Shown: positions 38,652 to 51,872 of the stretch, in pieces
Position numbering within the stretch: the stretch's first letter is position 1
How the letters are laid out: each line of letters begins with the position of its first letter
Assembly: GCA_030068145.1 (NCBI GenBank)
Contig: JAPJBO010000459.1
Location: 62,001 to 126,000 of the forward strand
DNA: 64,000 nucleotides
Direction: 5' to 3'
From: Diplonema papillatum
Lineage: Eukaryota; Euglenozoa; Diplonemea; Diplonemida; Diplonemidae
Position numbers and translations under genes: made by a program
The notes under the pieces: model-generated
What the model was told of the DNA's origin: nothing
What the model saw: only the letters and a program-made list of their open reading frames with translations
The model's database searches: none

Positions 38652-41600
38652 TGTGATACAACGGCGCAATCGTTTCCGCCGTTATCCAGCGGGTTACAGA
38701 CGCCTGCTGTGAGCAGCAGCGGCGGCTGTGACGATCCTCGTGAATTGGAGGCTGCGAGAGGTTCCTCCATTCGGGATAGCCGCTGTCAACACAGCGCGGG
38801 ACCATCGTGCGCACGTGTGTAGTCCCTTAGCTAGTTACAACACCAGAATATTATACGCTGTCAAGGGACACTTCGTGAAATCAGGTTTGAGGATGGGACA
38901 CTTCAGAACAACAAGTTGGGGACGCCATCTCTTGCTCAAACAACAACAACCGCGTTTCCTACGCGTAAAAAAGCGAGAAAAAAAAAGAGCCACACATTTC
39001 CATTCACCGCAAGCTCGATGGTGCCGACACCAGAGTCCTGGTAGCGTACCGTTTCGCCGTCTGTGTCCTTGAACTCGACGAAGCCCTGCGGGTTTGCGAT
39101 AGATAAATGAACGATGAAGAACTAGGAATACACTCAACACAGGTGGCTATCCCGTTCAAGAATCTTCTTGCCAGAATCTGGTGGACACGGATACCCTACA
39201 GAGGCAAGAGTTCGTCCGTGGCAATCCGGGCTTTAGCGAATATAGGACAGGTCTCCCTAAAGACGTGCTGTCCTCTCCATTTGCGTATTCCTCGTTCAAA
39301 AAATTTCATGCCAGAATCTGGTGGACGGATACCCTACAGAGGCAAGAGTTCGTCCGTGGCAATCCGGGCTGTAGCGAATATAGGACAGGTCTCCCTAAAG
39401 ACGTGCTGTCCTCTCCATTTGCGTATTCCTCGTTCGAAAATTTTCTTGCCAGAATCTGGTGGACGGATACCCTACAGAGGCAAGAGTTCGTCCGTGGCAA
39501 TCCGGGCTGTAGCGAATATAGGACAGGTCTCCTCAAAGACGTGCTGTCCTCCCCATTTGCGTGTTCCTCGTTCAAAAAAAAATCTTGCCAGAATCTGGTG
39601 GACGGATACCCTACAGAGGCAAGAGTTCGTCCGTGGCAATCCGGGCTGTAGCGAATATAGGACAGGTCTCCCTAAAGACGTGCTGTCCTCCCCATTTGTG
39701 TATTCCTCGTTCAAAAAATTTCATGCCAGAATCTGGTGGACGGATACCCTACAGAGGCAAGAGTTCGTCCGTGGCAATCCGGGCTGTAACGAATTTAGGA
39801 CAGGTCTCCTCAAAGACGTGCTGTCCTCCCCATTTGCGTATTCCTCGTTCAAAAAATTTCATGCCAGAATCTGGTGGACGGATACCCTACAGAGGCAAGA
39901 GTTCGTCCGTGGCAATCCGGGCTGTAGCGAATATAGGACAGGTCTCCCTAAAGACGTGCTGTCCTCTCCATTTGCGTATTCCTCGTTCGAAAATTTTCTT
40001 GCCAGAATCTGGTGGACGGATACCCTACAGAGGCAAGAGTTCGTCCGTGGCAATCCGGGCTGTAGCGAATATAGGACAGGTCTCCTCAAAGACGTGCTGT
40101 CCTCCCCATTTGCGTGTTCCTCGTTCAAAAAAAATTCTTGCCAGAATCTGGTGGACGGATACCCTACAGAGGCAAGAGTTCGTCCGTGGCAATCCGGGCT
40201 GTAGCGAATATAGGACAGGTCTCCCTAAAGACGTGCTGTCCTCCCCATTTGTGTATTCCTCGTTCAAAAAATTTCATGCCAGAATCTGGTGGACGGATAC
40301 CCTACAGAGGCAAGAGTTCGTCCGTGGCAATCCGGGCTGTAGCGAATATAGGACAGGTCTCCCTAAAGACGTGCTGTCCTCCCCATTTGCGTATTCCTCG
40401 TTCAAAAAATTTCTTGCCAGAATCTGGTGGACGGATACCCTACAGAGGCAAGAGTTCGTCCGTGGCAATCCGGGCTGTAGCGAATATAGGACAGGTCTCC
40501 TCAAAGACGTGCTGTCCTCCCCATTTGCGTATTCCTCGTTCAAAAAATTTCATGCCAGAATCTGGTGGACGGATACCCTACAGAGGCAAGAGTTCGTCCG
40601 TGGCAATCCGGGCTGTAGCGAATATAGGACAGGTCTCCTCAAAGACGTGCTGTCCTCCCCATTTGCGTGTTCCTCGTTCAAAAAATTTCTTGCCAGAATC
40701 TGGTGGACGGATACCCTACAGAGGCAAGAGTTCGTCCGTGGCAATCCGGGCTGTAGCGAATATAGGACAGGTCTCCTCAAAGACGTGCTGTCCTCCCCAT
40801 TTGCGTGTTCCTCGTTCAAAAAAATTCTTGCCAGAATCTGGTGGACGGATACCCTACAGAGGCAAGAGTTCGTCCGTGGCAATCCGGGCTGTAGCGAATA
40901 TAGGACAGGTCTCCTCAAAGACGTGCTGTCCTCCCCATTTGCGTGTTCCTCGTTCAAAAAAATTCTTGCCAGAATCTGGTGGACGGATACCCTACAGAGG
41001 CAAGAGTTCGTCCGTGGCAATCCGGGCTGTAGCGAATATAGGACAGGTCTCCTCAAAGACGTGCTGTCCTCCCCATTTGCGTGTTCCTCGTTCAAAAAAA
41101 TTCTTGCCAGAATCTGGTGGACGGATACCCTACAGAGGCAAGAGTTCGTCCGTGGCAATCCGGGCTGTAGCGAATATAGGACAGGTCTCCTCAAAGACGT
41201 GCTGTCCTCCCCATTTGCGTATTCCTCGTTCAAAAAAAATTCTTGCCAGAATCTGGTGGACGGATACCCTACAGAGGCAAGAGTTCGTCCGTGGCAATCC
41301 GGGCTGTAGCGAATATAGGACAGGTCTCCCTAAAGACGTGCTGTCCTCCCCATTTGCGTATTCCTCGTTCAAAAAATTTCATGCCAGAATCTGGTGGACG
41401 GATACCCTACAGAGGCAAGAGTTCGTCCGTGGCAATCCGGGCTGTAGCGAATATAGGACAGGTCTCCTCAAAGACGTGCTGTCCTCCCCATTTGCGTGTT
41501 CCTCGTTCAAAAAATTTCATGCCAGAATCTGGTGGACGGATACCCTACAGAGGCAAGAGTTCGTCCGTGGCAATCCGGGCTGTAGCGAATATAGGACAGG

Positions 41601-44600
41601 TCTCCTCAAAGACGTGCTGTCCTCCCCATTTGCGTGTTCCTCGTTCAAAAAAATTCTTGCCAGAATCTGGTGGACGGATACCCTACAGAGGCAAGAGTTC
41701 GTCCGTGGCAATCCGGGCTGTAGCGAATATAGGACAGGTCTCCTCAAAGACGTGCTGTCCTCCCCATTTGCGTGTTCCTCGTTCAAAAAATTTCTTGCCA
41801 GAATCTGGTGGACGGATACCCTACAGAGGCAAGAGTTCGTCCGTGGCAATCCGGGCTGTAGCGAATATAGGACAGGTCTCCTCAAAGACGTGCTGTCCTC
41901 CCCATTTGCGTGTTCCTCGTTCAAAAAAATTCTTGCCAGAATCTGGTGGACGGATACCCTACAGAGGCAAGAGTTCGTCCGTGGCAATCCGGGCTGTAGC
42001 GAATATAGGACAGGTCTCCTCAAAGACGTGCTGTCCTCCCCATTTGCGTATTCCTCGTTCAAAAAATTTCTTGCCAGAATCTGGTGGACGGATACCCTAC
42101 AGAGGCAAGAGTTCGTCCGTGGCAATCCGGGCTGTAGCGAATATAGGACAGGTCTCCTCAAAGACGTGCTGTCCTCCCCATTTGCGTATTCCTCGTTCAA
42201 AAAAAATTCTTGCCAGAATCTGGTGGACGGATACCCTACAGAGGCAAGAGTTCGTCCGTGGCAATCCGGGCTTTCTCTTGAATGCAGCATACACTTTACG
42301 GTGGCAAGAATTCGTCCTGGCACTCCGGGCGAATGCAGCAGACAAACCGAAAAAAGACGACCCCAAAACGTGGAGTTGTCGCCACAAGTAGGAAACAGTA
42401 ATATTCGTCGTCCAAGATCGACAAAGGGCCTCGTGGAACGTAGAAGAAGTGCGTAGTTTTGTGAAGGGAACATTCCCGGAGTTTCTGCACTTCGTATTGT
42501 CTGACGAGAACTACCAAGAAGAAAGGGAGGGGTGAAGTCCTCTATCGATCGGGGCAGCGACGCCTTGTCCAGGTGGGTAGCGTCACCTTCCTGATGCGAG
42601 CTGATCGCCGGTTGGATGCGGGCAACTGCACCTTTGTACCACCGACACCCGCAATCGGGGGTTTGAAACATGATGATTCGTATCGAAAGCCCGCACTCAC
42701 GCGGCGTTGACTGTGGCTGGTCTTTGTAAGGGCTGCCTTGATGTTACGTTGATCAAACTCACACTAAGCTGAAGCCTCCATCGACTTTTGTGGTTCCCTC
42801 AGTGAAACTGTGAGAGAGTTGAACGACGTGACTAACCCCCGTGGGAAAAACGCGCGGGACACACCTTCGAAGACTTCTGGGGCTGCTGGATGAGCTGCAC
42901 TTGCGGTGCCTTCTGCGGCTGCTGCTTCGACGGCTGTTTTTGGACCGGTGCCGCCGACTGGTGTCTGGGCGACGGCAGCGCACTCGGAGGGCTGCCGCTC
43001 GGGTGCTGGAGGTTGCTGAGAGGCTGTGGTTGCTGAGGTGCGTACGCCGCCGCCGGGGGCTGTTGGAGGGGCGCTGGCTGCTGCAGGGCCGGCGGCTGCT
43101 GCGGCGGCGGCGGCGGCGGCGGCTGCTGCAGCGCTTGGATCGCGCCGGCCGGCTGCACCAGGGGCGGCTGGCCTGCCGGCTGCACTTGGAACGGCTGCAT
43201 GTGCGGCTGCTGCACGGGCTGCTGCGCGGGCGGCCCCGCCGGCGGCAGCGGCTGGGGCTGCTGCATGGGGTGCGCGTACATGGGCACGGGCTGTTGCTGC
43301 TGGTACGGGCCGGGTCTCAGCACCGGCGCCAGCCCCTCCGCTGGAGGCTGGTACGCGTCCATCCTGTGTTGGAGGTGGTTGTAGGTAAGTTGAAGTACGG
43401 TTAACCACTTCCGGACGAACAATCCCGCTGTAGTGGTAGTTAATTCAATAAAGCTGCGCGGTGTCGAAGCTCGCGGGGGAAAATCTTAGTTTAATGTTTA
43501 GGCAGGTCATGCATGTTTGATGCTAGCATCAAGTCTTCTTCGAAGAGAGTGTACAATAGAAAGGGGGAAAAGGAAAGGGGTAAAGGGGTCGCGGGGAGTG
43601 TAAGACCGCAGGTAGGGTATGAAACCTTGAGGTAGGGGGATTGCAAGAACGTGCTTGGAATGGGTGTGTGCTCAACACCGCACTGGTCCCGTCTGTGCCG
43701 TGTTTCGGTCCTTTAAGTTCGCGGGGGGGAAAATCTTAGTTTAATGTTTAGGCAGAGCACTGCCTCTCATGCATGGTTGATGCTAGCATCAAGTCTTCTT
43801 CGAGGAAGATGTCTTCTAGGAAAGGGATGCAAAATAGAAAACAGAAAGTTGTAAAGAGGGGAGTGTGGGGGGGGGGAGTTAATTTGGGCTCCATGACAAG
43901 CCCCGGGCAAACAGCAACTACTTTCGATCATTTGGCCTCTCGTCCGCAAACTTGACACCCGCGAACTTTCTTGAAAGGCCAGCTTTCTGGAAGCCGAACG
44001 TTGCCGCACGAGCGGAAGTCGCTTGCTTCAAAAGAGAAAATATGTGAAAACGGGGTTTGCCTAGAGGCTTTTCGTGTTCTTCTGCAGATGCTTTGAGCTA
44101 CATTGGTGTCAAATGTTTTCGTTCGTCTTCTTAACCATGGTTAAGTGCGCAAATGGTGTCAGCCGAAGCTGGTCAAAAGAGAAGAAAAAAGAACAGGCGT
44201 GTGTTTGTTTGTACATGCCGCGGGAGGATTAGCCTGCTAGTGATTGATAGTGAGTGAATATGATCGTTAGGCAAATCTTCTCCCAAACACGCTGCCAGCG
44301 TTCTCTTTCGTGTTTAATAAGCACTGTTAGTAGGGGTGCCCACTCCATAAGGGCTACAGTACGACTTTTTGTCCGGAAGCCAATTTTCAACATGTTAGTG
44401 ATTTTGAGAGCGATTTTTCGCCCTCCGAACCGTTAGCAATCACTTCAAAACCCCCAGTCGGGGGGACTGCGAGGCCGAAAACTGCATTTTTAGGGGGTTT
44501 TTCACGATGTTTGAGGTGGTTGCTACCACTTCCATTGTTACACGAAAACAGGTGATTTTTAGCATACTTTCGTGACAGTGTTTTGTATGTACGTGCCGGG

Positions 44601-47003
44601 GGAGGATTAGCCTGTTCGTGATTGATAGTGAGTGAATATGATTGTTAGGCTAATCTTCTCCCAAACACGCTGCCAGCGTTCTCTTTCGTGTTTACAAAGC
44701 ATTGTTACTACGGAAAACAAGGCATACGGGACGGGCGTCCGCGCCTCCAGCGCTGGTGTGTCGGATAATAAGCGCGGTGGACAGTCAGAGGACATCGAGA
44801 GAGAAGAACTGCGTTGCAGCTGTGCGTGTGTGTGGGTTGTGAGCTGTCGATTCTTTCCTTTTTCGGCATTTTCTGGATAAACGCCCTTGAGCCGGTCCGT
44901 CCCTATCTCTTGAAACTGCCTGCCGCTGTTTATCACAGTGAATCACGGTCCAACACGGTGCTGCTCATCACCCGTTCCGACGACTAAGAAACAACTCTTT
45001 GCCCACTGTGCGTTCTCCACGAAACGCCAGCGAAACCTTTGGTTGGGTTCCCCTCCCTCTCTCTCCCTGGTCGGGTTCCCCCCATGTCGTTTTCCAGGCG
45101 CGGGCCCTGGCCGCCGGGGCCCGATTGACGTGCGCGAACGTCGGAGCAGCGGATGGAACTGCCTGCTGCGGACGCGGCAAGCGGCGGAGGTGCAGCGACA
45201 GGCTCGGCCTCTGGCGGGCACCCTTCGGGCCTTCCGTGACGATGGACGCCAGAGGGTGATGCCGCCCGGACCCCAGGGGATGCATCGCACAGAGGTCCCT
45301 TTGGTTGGGTTCCCCTCCCTCTCTCTTCTTGTGCCATTTTCAGCCCTTTGTAGCTTGCCTGTTTCCGTTTCCTTTTGTTGCCCTGCATCCCGAACGCCAG
45401 CGCGAAGCAACCGGCCAGTGTGGCCAGTGGAGCTGAGACCCCCAGAGACGTCGACAAGTCCACAGAACGGAGTAAGGATCCCATACTAGCAAGCTTGCTT
45501 GAGCGCCGAAGGCGCGTCTAGTGGGATCCACTATGTTCTGTGGATAGGCAATGCATCCCCAGTTTTTCACATCCACTCGCTACGAGGTTGGACGGGAGGG
45601 ATCACAATCCAACACACGTCGCAGGCTGGGTGTTGGCCCCCCTTTGGTTGGGTTCCCCTCCCTCTCTCTTCTTGTGCCATTTTCGGCCCTTTCTAGCTTG
45701 CCTGTTTCCGTTTCCTTTTGTTGCCCTGCATCCCGCAGTTGCTGCGAGGACGTGTGTCGTGGCCAGTGGAGCTGAGACCTCCAGAGACGTCGGCAAGTCC
45801 ATAGAACGGAGTAAGGATCCCACACACACACACACACACACACCGGAGATGCAGGCGGCTGGGCCACGTAGGAGTGTTGCTGAGGCGGCGGCTGCTGCTG
45901 CTGGGCAAGCGGCTGCGGGAGGGACGACGGCGGCTGCGCGTAGTTCGGCATGCTCGAGTTCGACGCCGAGTCCGAGTCGTACGGGTGCAGCAGCTGCGGC
46001 AGGTCCGACGAGTGGACCGACGTCGTGTACGGCATCAGCTGCGTCGGGTATGCCGGCGCGGCCCCTGACGCGCTGTACGCGTATGAGCTGTACGAGGCCG
46101 TGCTGCTGTTGTCGTCGTCCTCGCTCTCCCGATAAGGGTCGTGCCGGTACGTGCTGCTCTTCTTCGACGACGACTTGCTGCTCACCGTATCGCCGCCCCC
46201 GTGCTGCTGCACGGGCGCGCTGGCAGCCGCCGACGCGTGGATCGCGTGGAGGAGGCTCTCCTGCATGTGCGGCCAGATGGGCGGCGTTTCGAAGGTGATG
46301 GTGAGGAATTTCTGCTGCCCGGGGCTCGGATCGACGCCGAAGGTGTCGCTACGGACCTCGAGCGACAGGCTCTCGTCGCGGTGGAGGGACTGCACCACCT
46401 GCGTCACGGACACACTCGCCTGCTCGGTGCCGTAGTCGGCGGAGAAGATGCTGCGGATGGTCCCAGGCGGCAGGTTGAGGGCCTGCCCCTCTTTGATGGT
46501 GACTGCCTGCACCATCGGCAGCGGCCGCGTCGTCGTCGGGTCGACCCGCGGTGTGCCTCCAGGCTCCGACGCGGGCGCCGCCGCCTGCTGCTGCTGCTGC
46601 TGCCGGCTCCGTCGCTTCGACTGCTTCGCAGGCGCGTCACCGCCGCCGTTGCTCTCGCAGCCGGACGACGGGCACGCCTCGCTGCCGTACCCCTGCTCGG
46701 ACACCGCGCCCAGCGGCGTCTGCGGCTGGGACGTCGACGGCGGCGGCGGCGGCTGCTGCTGCTGGTACTGGGGCTGGTGGTGGTGCTGGAGGTGGTGCTG
46801 CTGGTGCTGCTGGTACGGGGGCTGCTGTTGGACCCCGGGGGGTTGGTTCTGGTAGTCCGGCGGTTGCTGCTGCTGCTGCTGGTACGGCTGCTGCTGCTGC
46901 TGCTGCTGCATGTGGTGCTGGTGTTGATGCTGGTGCTGGTGCTGGTGCTGGTGTTGGTATTGGTGCTGGACGTGGTGCTGGTGGTGCTGCTGATACGGAT
47001 CGA

Positions 47004-47053
<50 letters not shown>

Positions 47054-48231
47054 GGGGGCGGCGCTAGCGGCTGCTGCGGCTGCAATTGCTGCTGCTGCAA
47101 CTGCTGCAGCTGCTGCTGCAGCTGCGGCTGCTGCTGCTGCGGCTGCGGCTGCAACTGCTGCTGCTGCTGTTGGAGTTGCTGCAGCTGCTGCTGCTGCAGC
47201 TGCTGCAGCTGCTGCTGCTGCTGCTGTTGGAGCTTCCGCTGCTGCTGTTGTTGTTGTTGTTGTTGTTGTCGTTGCTGCTGCTGCTGCTGCTGCGGCGCCG
47301 ACGCCGGTGCATCCGCCTTCTTCTTCTTCGGCTTGGGCAGCCCAGTGGTGGTCGCTTGGCTGTACGCGCAGAGCATGCCCACTTTTTTCATCGTTTCGTG
47401 GTAAGAATCCGGGCCCGCGTCCGAAAACGCAGACCGGTCGATGACACACGAAACCCCGGTCCCCGGAGCTGTCAAGAAGCTCTGCTCCCGGTCGTACGTC
47501 AGCGACGCGACGGCGGGTATCAACGTGGCGCCGTCGACTACCCACTCGAGTTTCGCCGTCTGCGAGAGCCTCAGCTCCAGGACGGTCCTATTCGTGCACA
47601 GGATGCGGACGGGCGGCACCTTGCCTGCCCTTTGCGTGAGATGTGTGCTTTTCGCCCCCGCGCGTACGACCTTCGTCGGTTTCGTGTTCTTCGCAGCGTA
47701 CCCGTCAGGCACTGAAAAATCGGCGAGACCGATGATTTTTTCCTCCGAGTCGCGCGCGAGATACGTCAGGCGCAAGCTGCGCCCGAGGCACCGGACGAGC
47801 TCAGTCAGCACCGTGGGGAAGTCTGCCTCCTGGGAGAACGATTCGGGCGGGTGCCCGTTGCCCGTGGGCGAGGTTTCCTTCGCGCTTTGCGTCACGGAGA
47901 AGAGAAAGTCCACCTCTCCAGCGATCTTGAGCAAGTGGTGCGTCTCGATGCTCCTCGCGAACACCTTTCGGCTGACCTCGACCTCTTGGGTGATCAACTC
48001 CCGGATCGATTTGCTGGATATCGACCGCATAACAGCTCCGCTGGAGGCTTCGCAGACCGAAAAACAGTCCGGGGTCACCACCACCGCCTTGTTCCGCAAG
48101 TACTTCGGGCCTTTGCTCACATCCGACACCACGTTCACCAAGCTTCGGTAGTACACGTCCGGCATCGTGCACCACTTCATCGAAGACGAAGGCTCGATGG
48201 GGCGTACCCGCAGGCCCACCCGGCCTTCCAT
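38648..48231 (-). CDS. Large polyQ protein with N-terminal PH-like domains, four exons
   Basis: Exon 1 (48,231-45,842) starts MEGRVGLRVRP and encodes a PH-like domain (KGPKYLRNKAVVVTPDCF, then SISSKSIRELI and a C-terminal helix LTELVRCLGRSLRLTYL). A second beta-rich domain (VRILCTNRTVLELRL, AKLEWVVDGATLIP) and a glutamine tract of about 250 residues follow, then another folded segment (LNLPPGTIRSIFSADYG). Exon 2 (43,363-42,865) is Pro/Gln-rich. Exon 3 (39,085-38,996) encodes GFVEFKDTDGETVRYQDSG. Exon 4 (38,782-38,648) ends VVSQ-TGA. All junctions keep phase; donors are GTGTGT, GTGTGT and GTGTGG. Product about 1037 residues. PH-like domains of this N-K-A-x-x-V-T-P type are known to me from kinetoplastid and diplonemid proteins; the role is unknown. 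Exons 1-3 are better supported than exon 4. Confidence 0.65.
39150..42285 (+). repeat. 138-bp satellite array, about 22 units, inside an intron
   Basis: The unit runs CCAGAATCTGGTGGACGGAT, ACCCTACAGAGGCAAGAGTT, CGTCCGTGGCAATCCGGGCT, AGGACAGGTCTCC, GACGTGCTGTCCTC and CGTTCAAAAAAT. Unit length is 138 bp (46 codons), or 139 where the A-run gains a base, so + frames stay open for hundreds of codons and switch at each 139-bp unit. Two forms alternate: CCCTAAAG and CCTCAAAG. GGACAGG...CCTGTCC-like and GGACAG/CTGTCC pairs give each unit a small dyad. The array occupies most of intron 2 of the polyQ gene. Confidence 0.95.
42560..42785 (-). repeat. Dispersed repeat family R8 (reverse copy)
   Basis: Complement of 30,575-30,860, ending with CACACTAAGCTGAA. 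It lies in intron 2 of the polyQ gene, between the satellite and exon 2. Confidence 0.85.
43470..43855 (+). repeat. Dispersed repeat R2, two tandem copies with an R5 fragment between
   Basis: GGGGGAAAATCTTAGTTTAA occurs at 43,476 and 43,727, each followed by CATGCATG(T/G)TTGATGCTAG. Between them is an R5 piece (GGATTGCAAGAACGTGCTTG). All lie in intron 1 of the polyQ gene. Confidence 0.85.
44205..44720 (+). repeat. Direct duplication of about 120 bp related to R9
   Basis: GGAGGATTAGCCTG, GATTGATAGTGAGTGAATAT and CAAACACGCTGCCAGCGTTC are present at 44,225-44,330 and again at 44,593-44,705. Confidence 0.85.
45296..45843. repeat. 185-bp direct duplication ending in (CA)n at the intron donor
   Basis: CCTTTGGTTGGGTTCCCCTC through GGAGTAAGGATCCCA occurs at 45,296-45,483 and 45,642-45,824. 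The second copy runs into (CA)n (45,824-45,843), which on the - strand is the GTGTGT donor of polyQ-gene exon 1. Confidence 0.9.
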
Positions 48232-51200
48232 CCTTTCGCCCCCCCTGCTGTGTGCGCTCCGCGCACCACCCTCCCCCTCTCACCTCTCTCCCCCCACGCT
48301 CTTTTTTTGGACTGTGCACGCCTACGCACACGCCTCCTTCCCTCCACCCACCGTGGAAGGTGCCTGCGGGGGGTTGTATGATTGATAAGGGAGAGAGACG
48401 AGTTAGAGTGCAGGGACCATCTCTCTGGGGACATCCACTCGGTCTTCCGTCCAGCCGCAAAGCGTGGGCGGTGTGCACACAACCCAGCATAGCCGGCGCA
48501 CCAAAACAGCGGAGGGAACAGACCCCTAAGAATGATCACTTTAATAGCTGGCGTTTTTGGAGGTTCAAACAAGTCTTTCCCAAGATCATCGTAATCCACA
48601 TTGTTATCTTGTTATCAGCCGACCGTCATCATCCACAATGCTGTCTCAGTCAATCGGCACATCGCCTATAATGTTTTCTAAGTCGATCGCTATTATCCAC
48701 GATGTTGGCTCAGTCAATTGTCATCATCCAGACTGTTGTCGTGGGTGATTGTCATTATCCACTCTGTTGCCGCAGTCAATTGCCATCACCCGTAATGTTG
48801 CAAGCGTTGGCACCGTTTCCGTGCACGCCCGCCAGCAACTTGCGCAATAGGACCTGAAGACAGAGGGAATGGTGATGGGGAGGCTGGCGGTGTCTTCCTT
48901 TCGCCGCGGAAAGACGCAGCGGTATTTTGTAGGGCACCAGATGCTCACACGGGGATGCGTTTGCGCTCAAAAAAAAAAAAAAAAAAAAAATCTCCTGCTT
49001 CTTCTTCTGCTTCTTCCTTGTTTTTTGACGTACAGCAATATACAAAAAAGAAAGATGGTAGGCCCCGGTAGTGCCTGGCGCGCCACCAGGTGCTGTCAAA
49101 GGTGACAGGCCTTGCTTTGGGAGGTCTTTTCGCATCGTTAGCCAGGGAGTCATTGACAGCACACCAATCCCCAAACATTTCGAGACTTCCTAGAGACAAG
49201 ACTAGTCGGCAGAGTCGTTGTGATGGGCTAACAGACTTTGGTCGGCCACCCTGTACTGAGACAGCAGCCATCCGACGGACGGCTGCTGTGTGCAATCAAT
49301 ACAGGGTAACTGCAACAAGTCTGGGTAGCCTCCACAAGTCTGCTATCGGACGGCTTCGCGTAGCCACGAGCCACGCCGCTTCCTTCCAAGATGAGAAAGC
49401 GATACGGTGAAGGCGGTTTTTTTGTATTTCACTCTCTCGAGTTACGGGCCAGTTCAGCGGAGACTTCTCGAACTGCATAGTCATGCACGTAGGCCACCGT
49501 CCTCTGCTGTGAAGATGAACCGACACCCTTTGTGGGATCTGACCAGCGATCACTCGGACACCTTAAGTCAGTTCGCGGTTCATCCCGCGTCGCCAGTCAT
49601 GCGTACCAGAAGTGGCCCTCACTCACCAGAATTACGTCAGGGTTCACTGTAAAATTACACCGTCGAGTGCGGGCTCGTGCCCATCATGTGAGGCAACGTC
49701 ACCCGCCCACGCAGCGGCTGCAGTCCGAGGCAGGGGATCGCCGGGGCCTGGGTACTCTCGCGCCGGCCATCCTGAACCCGTCACCTGCCACGGTGCTCTC
49801 GCAGTTCGCAGCACGACGCCGTCGACGCCGGACGACGTCGCACCGCCCCGCGCAGCCCGACTGAGGCTCCGCGTCCAGCGCGCGCTTCGTACGCATCGCC
49901 AAGCGCATGCTGAACCGGCGCGAACCATCCGGTTCCTTTTTCGTTTTGCGAAGTCTTCTGCTAAAACCTCGACGGCGGAGTCCAGCCTCAGAAGCTGGAG
50001 TTCATAAGAAGTAGCGCCACGCCCGCTTTGCGGGTGCACATTCGCTGCGTTTTGGGTGGTGAAATTGCCTTGCGATTGTAACTGAAGATTTTCCTGGTGA
50101 AAATGCTAAGAGCCACAATCGCGATTGTAAACTGAAGATTTTCATAGTGAAAAATGTTAAGAGTTACAATCGCAGCACACCGGGTGTGTCCTCTTTATCT
50201 CAGCTTCTGAGGCTGGGCTCCATCGTGGGGTACACCCCCGCTCAGGTGGGTGCTGCGTGATTAACGGAACCGAGCGTTTAATTCAGCTAGCGTCAGGACC
50301 GCCAAAAAGGAAGGCAAAATGAAACCCCAAAGGAACCGCGCTTCGAAAGAGGAATGGACGGAGGGCCTCGGTCCTCTGCACTGTGCATCCGCAACTTTCC
50401 CGCAACGTCGTCAGAATAGCCACAACGTTTACCCACAGTATATTGTGGCTGGTTTGGCTAGAATATATCACTGGTTAGGTACCAGGGAAAGCCTGCTACA
50501 CGGAAGCCAAGCTTCACGTGTTCGGCGGTACTGCACGGGCCTACGGGTCAAGTGGCTACCGATTTCCCAAACTAAAGCATCAAGGCGTAGCGCACCTTGG
50601 GGCTTGGCGCTCGCGCTGAACACGAGCTCGTCGAGACGGTCAGCCACACGGCAGAGCGGACGGGGTTGTGGCACTGTGCTGCCTCAAGCCTTGCAAGCTG
50701 TGGTTGACCACCACGTTACTGGACCAGGAGCGGCCTTTTTATTTTTCTTCTTCTTTCTCTTCTCCCGTGACCCGGGGAAATTGAGGTCCAATGTCGCAAG
50801 ACGTTTCGTGCGGACGGGATGATGTCAAGTATGAAGCAGTGCCTTGCCTCGCAATGCCTCTCATGCGTGTTCTTTTTTTGTGATACTCACAACAAGTGTT
50901 CCTCCAAGAAGAGAGAAAAGGAAGAAGAAGGGGTGCCCAAGACTCCGGTTATAAGGATTCAGGGGGCCTCAGTGAGGTTTCCTGTTCAGCTCACTGCGGG
51001 AATGTGCTAGACACACTTGTTTCCCTAAGTCCCCTGGACTTGTATTTTCATCTTGCCCCTACGCAATGTAAGTGATAGGTTTACCCTGGATGGTTTGATT
51101 TCTCTTCGTTCTTTCTTGCAGTCATTGCACCAAGAAGCATCCCGCAGACGTTACGTCAGCGAACACAAGGCGCAGACAGACCAGTAAGCAGAATTCCCCT

Positions 51201-51789
51201 CGGACGTTCGGTTTTTGCGGTGGAAGAAATGAAATTGGAGGCTAACTCAATAGAGGCGGGGGTTGGGGGCTCCAAATTGCTAGGCGGGCGAGCTGGGTGT
51301 GGCCAGGGAGAGCAGCATGTCGACAGTGACGCTTAACGCGCCTTCGGGCAAATGCCCATACTCGGGGGGGGCCGCCCGGCGCTAATTTCGGAGGCTAGAG
51401 GGAGGGGGAGAAACAGTACAAATTAGTCTTGTTTGTGTTTCCGGCAAAAGAACTGTGAAAAACGATAACGCCCGCTGCACTGACCCAAATGCCCGTGTTT
51501 TTTGGTGGGCTATTGCACCAGTACCCTCTCGAGTAGGCCCAACGCTGTGGGTGGAGCTTGGCGCTACTAAGTCGGGTCGGCTGGTCCGATTTTGTTCAGG
51601 AGGGTTGCAGGGGGCACTCGTATCAATGATGATTTGCCCTCGCTTCCGTCAAAGGATCCGTGGACCACCTTCACACCGAGGATTGGTACTGAAGATCGTG
51701 TGGACGAGACACTGTTCTGACCGATTCTGACCCCATTTCGGCCCCGACCCCGAATGCCAAGCTCCAGCCCTGAAGCAGATGCACATTCA

Positions 51790-51872
51790 AAAAGCTTGGC
51801 TCGGCCCTGTTCACTCGTCATGACCAGGACATCGCTGTTGTTGTCATTTCCTGCACTAAGAGGTATGCTTGA
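51790..51872 (-). rRNA. Diverged relic of the 28S rRNA start
   Basis: On the - strand, CTCAAGCATACCTCTTAGTG, GAAATGACAACAACAGCGAT and GTCATGACGAGTGAACAGGG align with the start of 28S seen at 20.4 kb, but with many substitutions at invariant sites. An old rDNA fragment. Confidence 0.65.

Noticed and set aside
39107..42671. Long reading frames of up to 780 codons on both strands of the 138-bp array
   Set aside because: They arise from satellite units that are a multiple of three; no start context or non-repeat domain.
46141..47545. Leu-, Ala- and Arg-rich frames opposite or shifted to the glutamine tract
   Set aside because: Frame shadows of the CAG/CTG-rich polyQ exon on the - strand.
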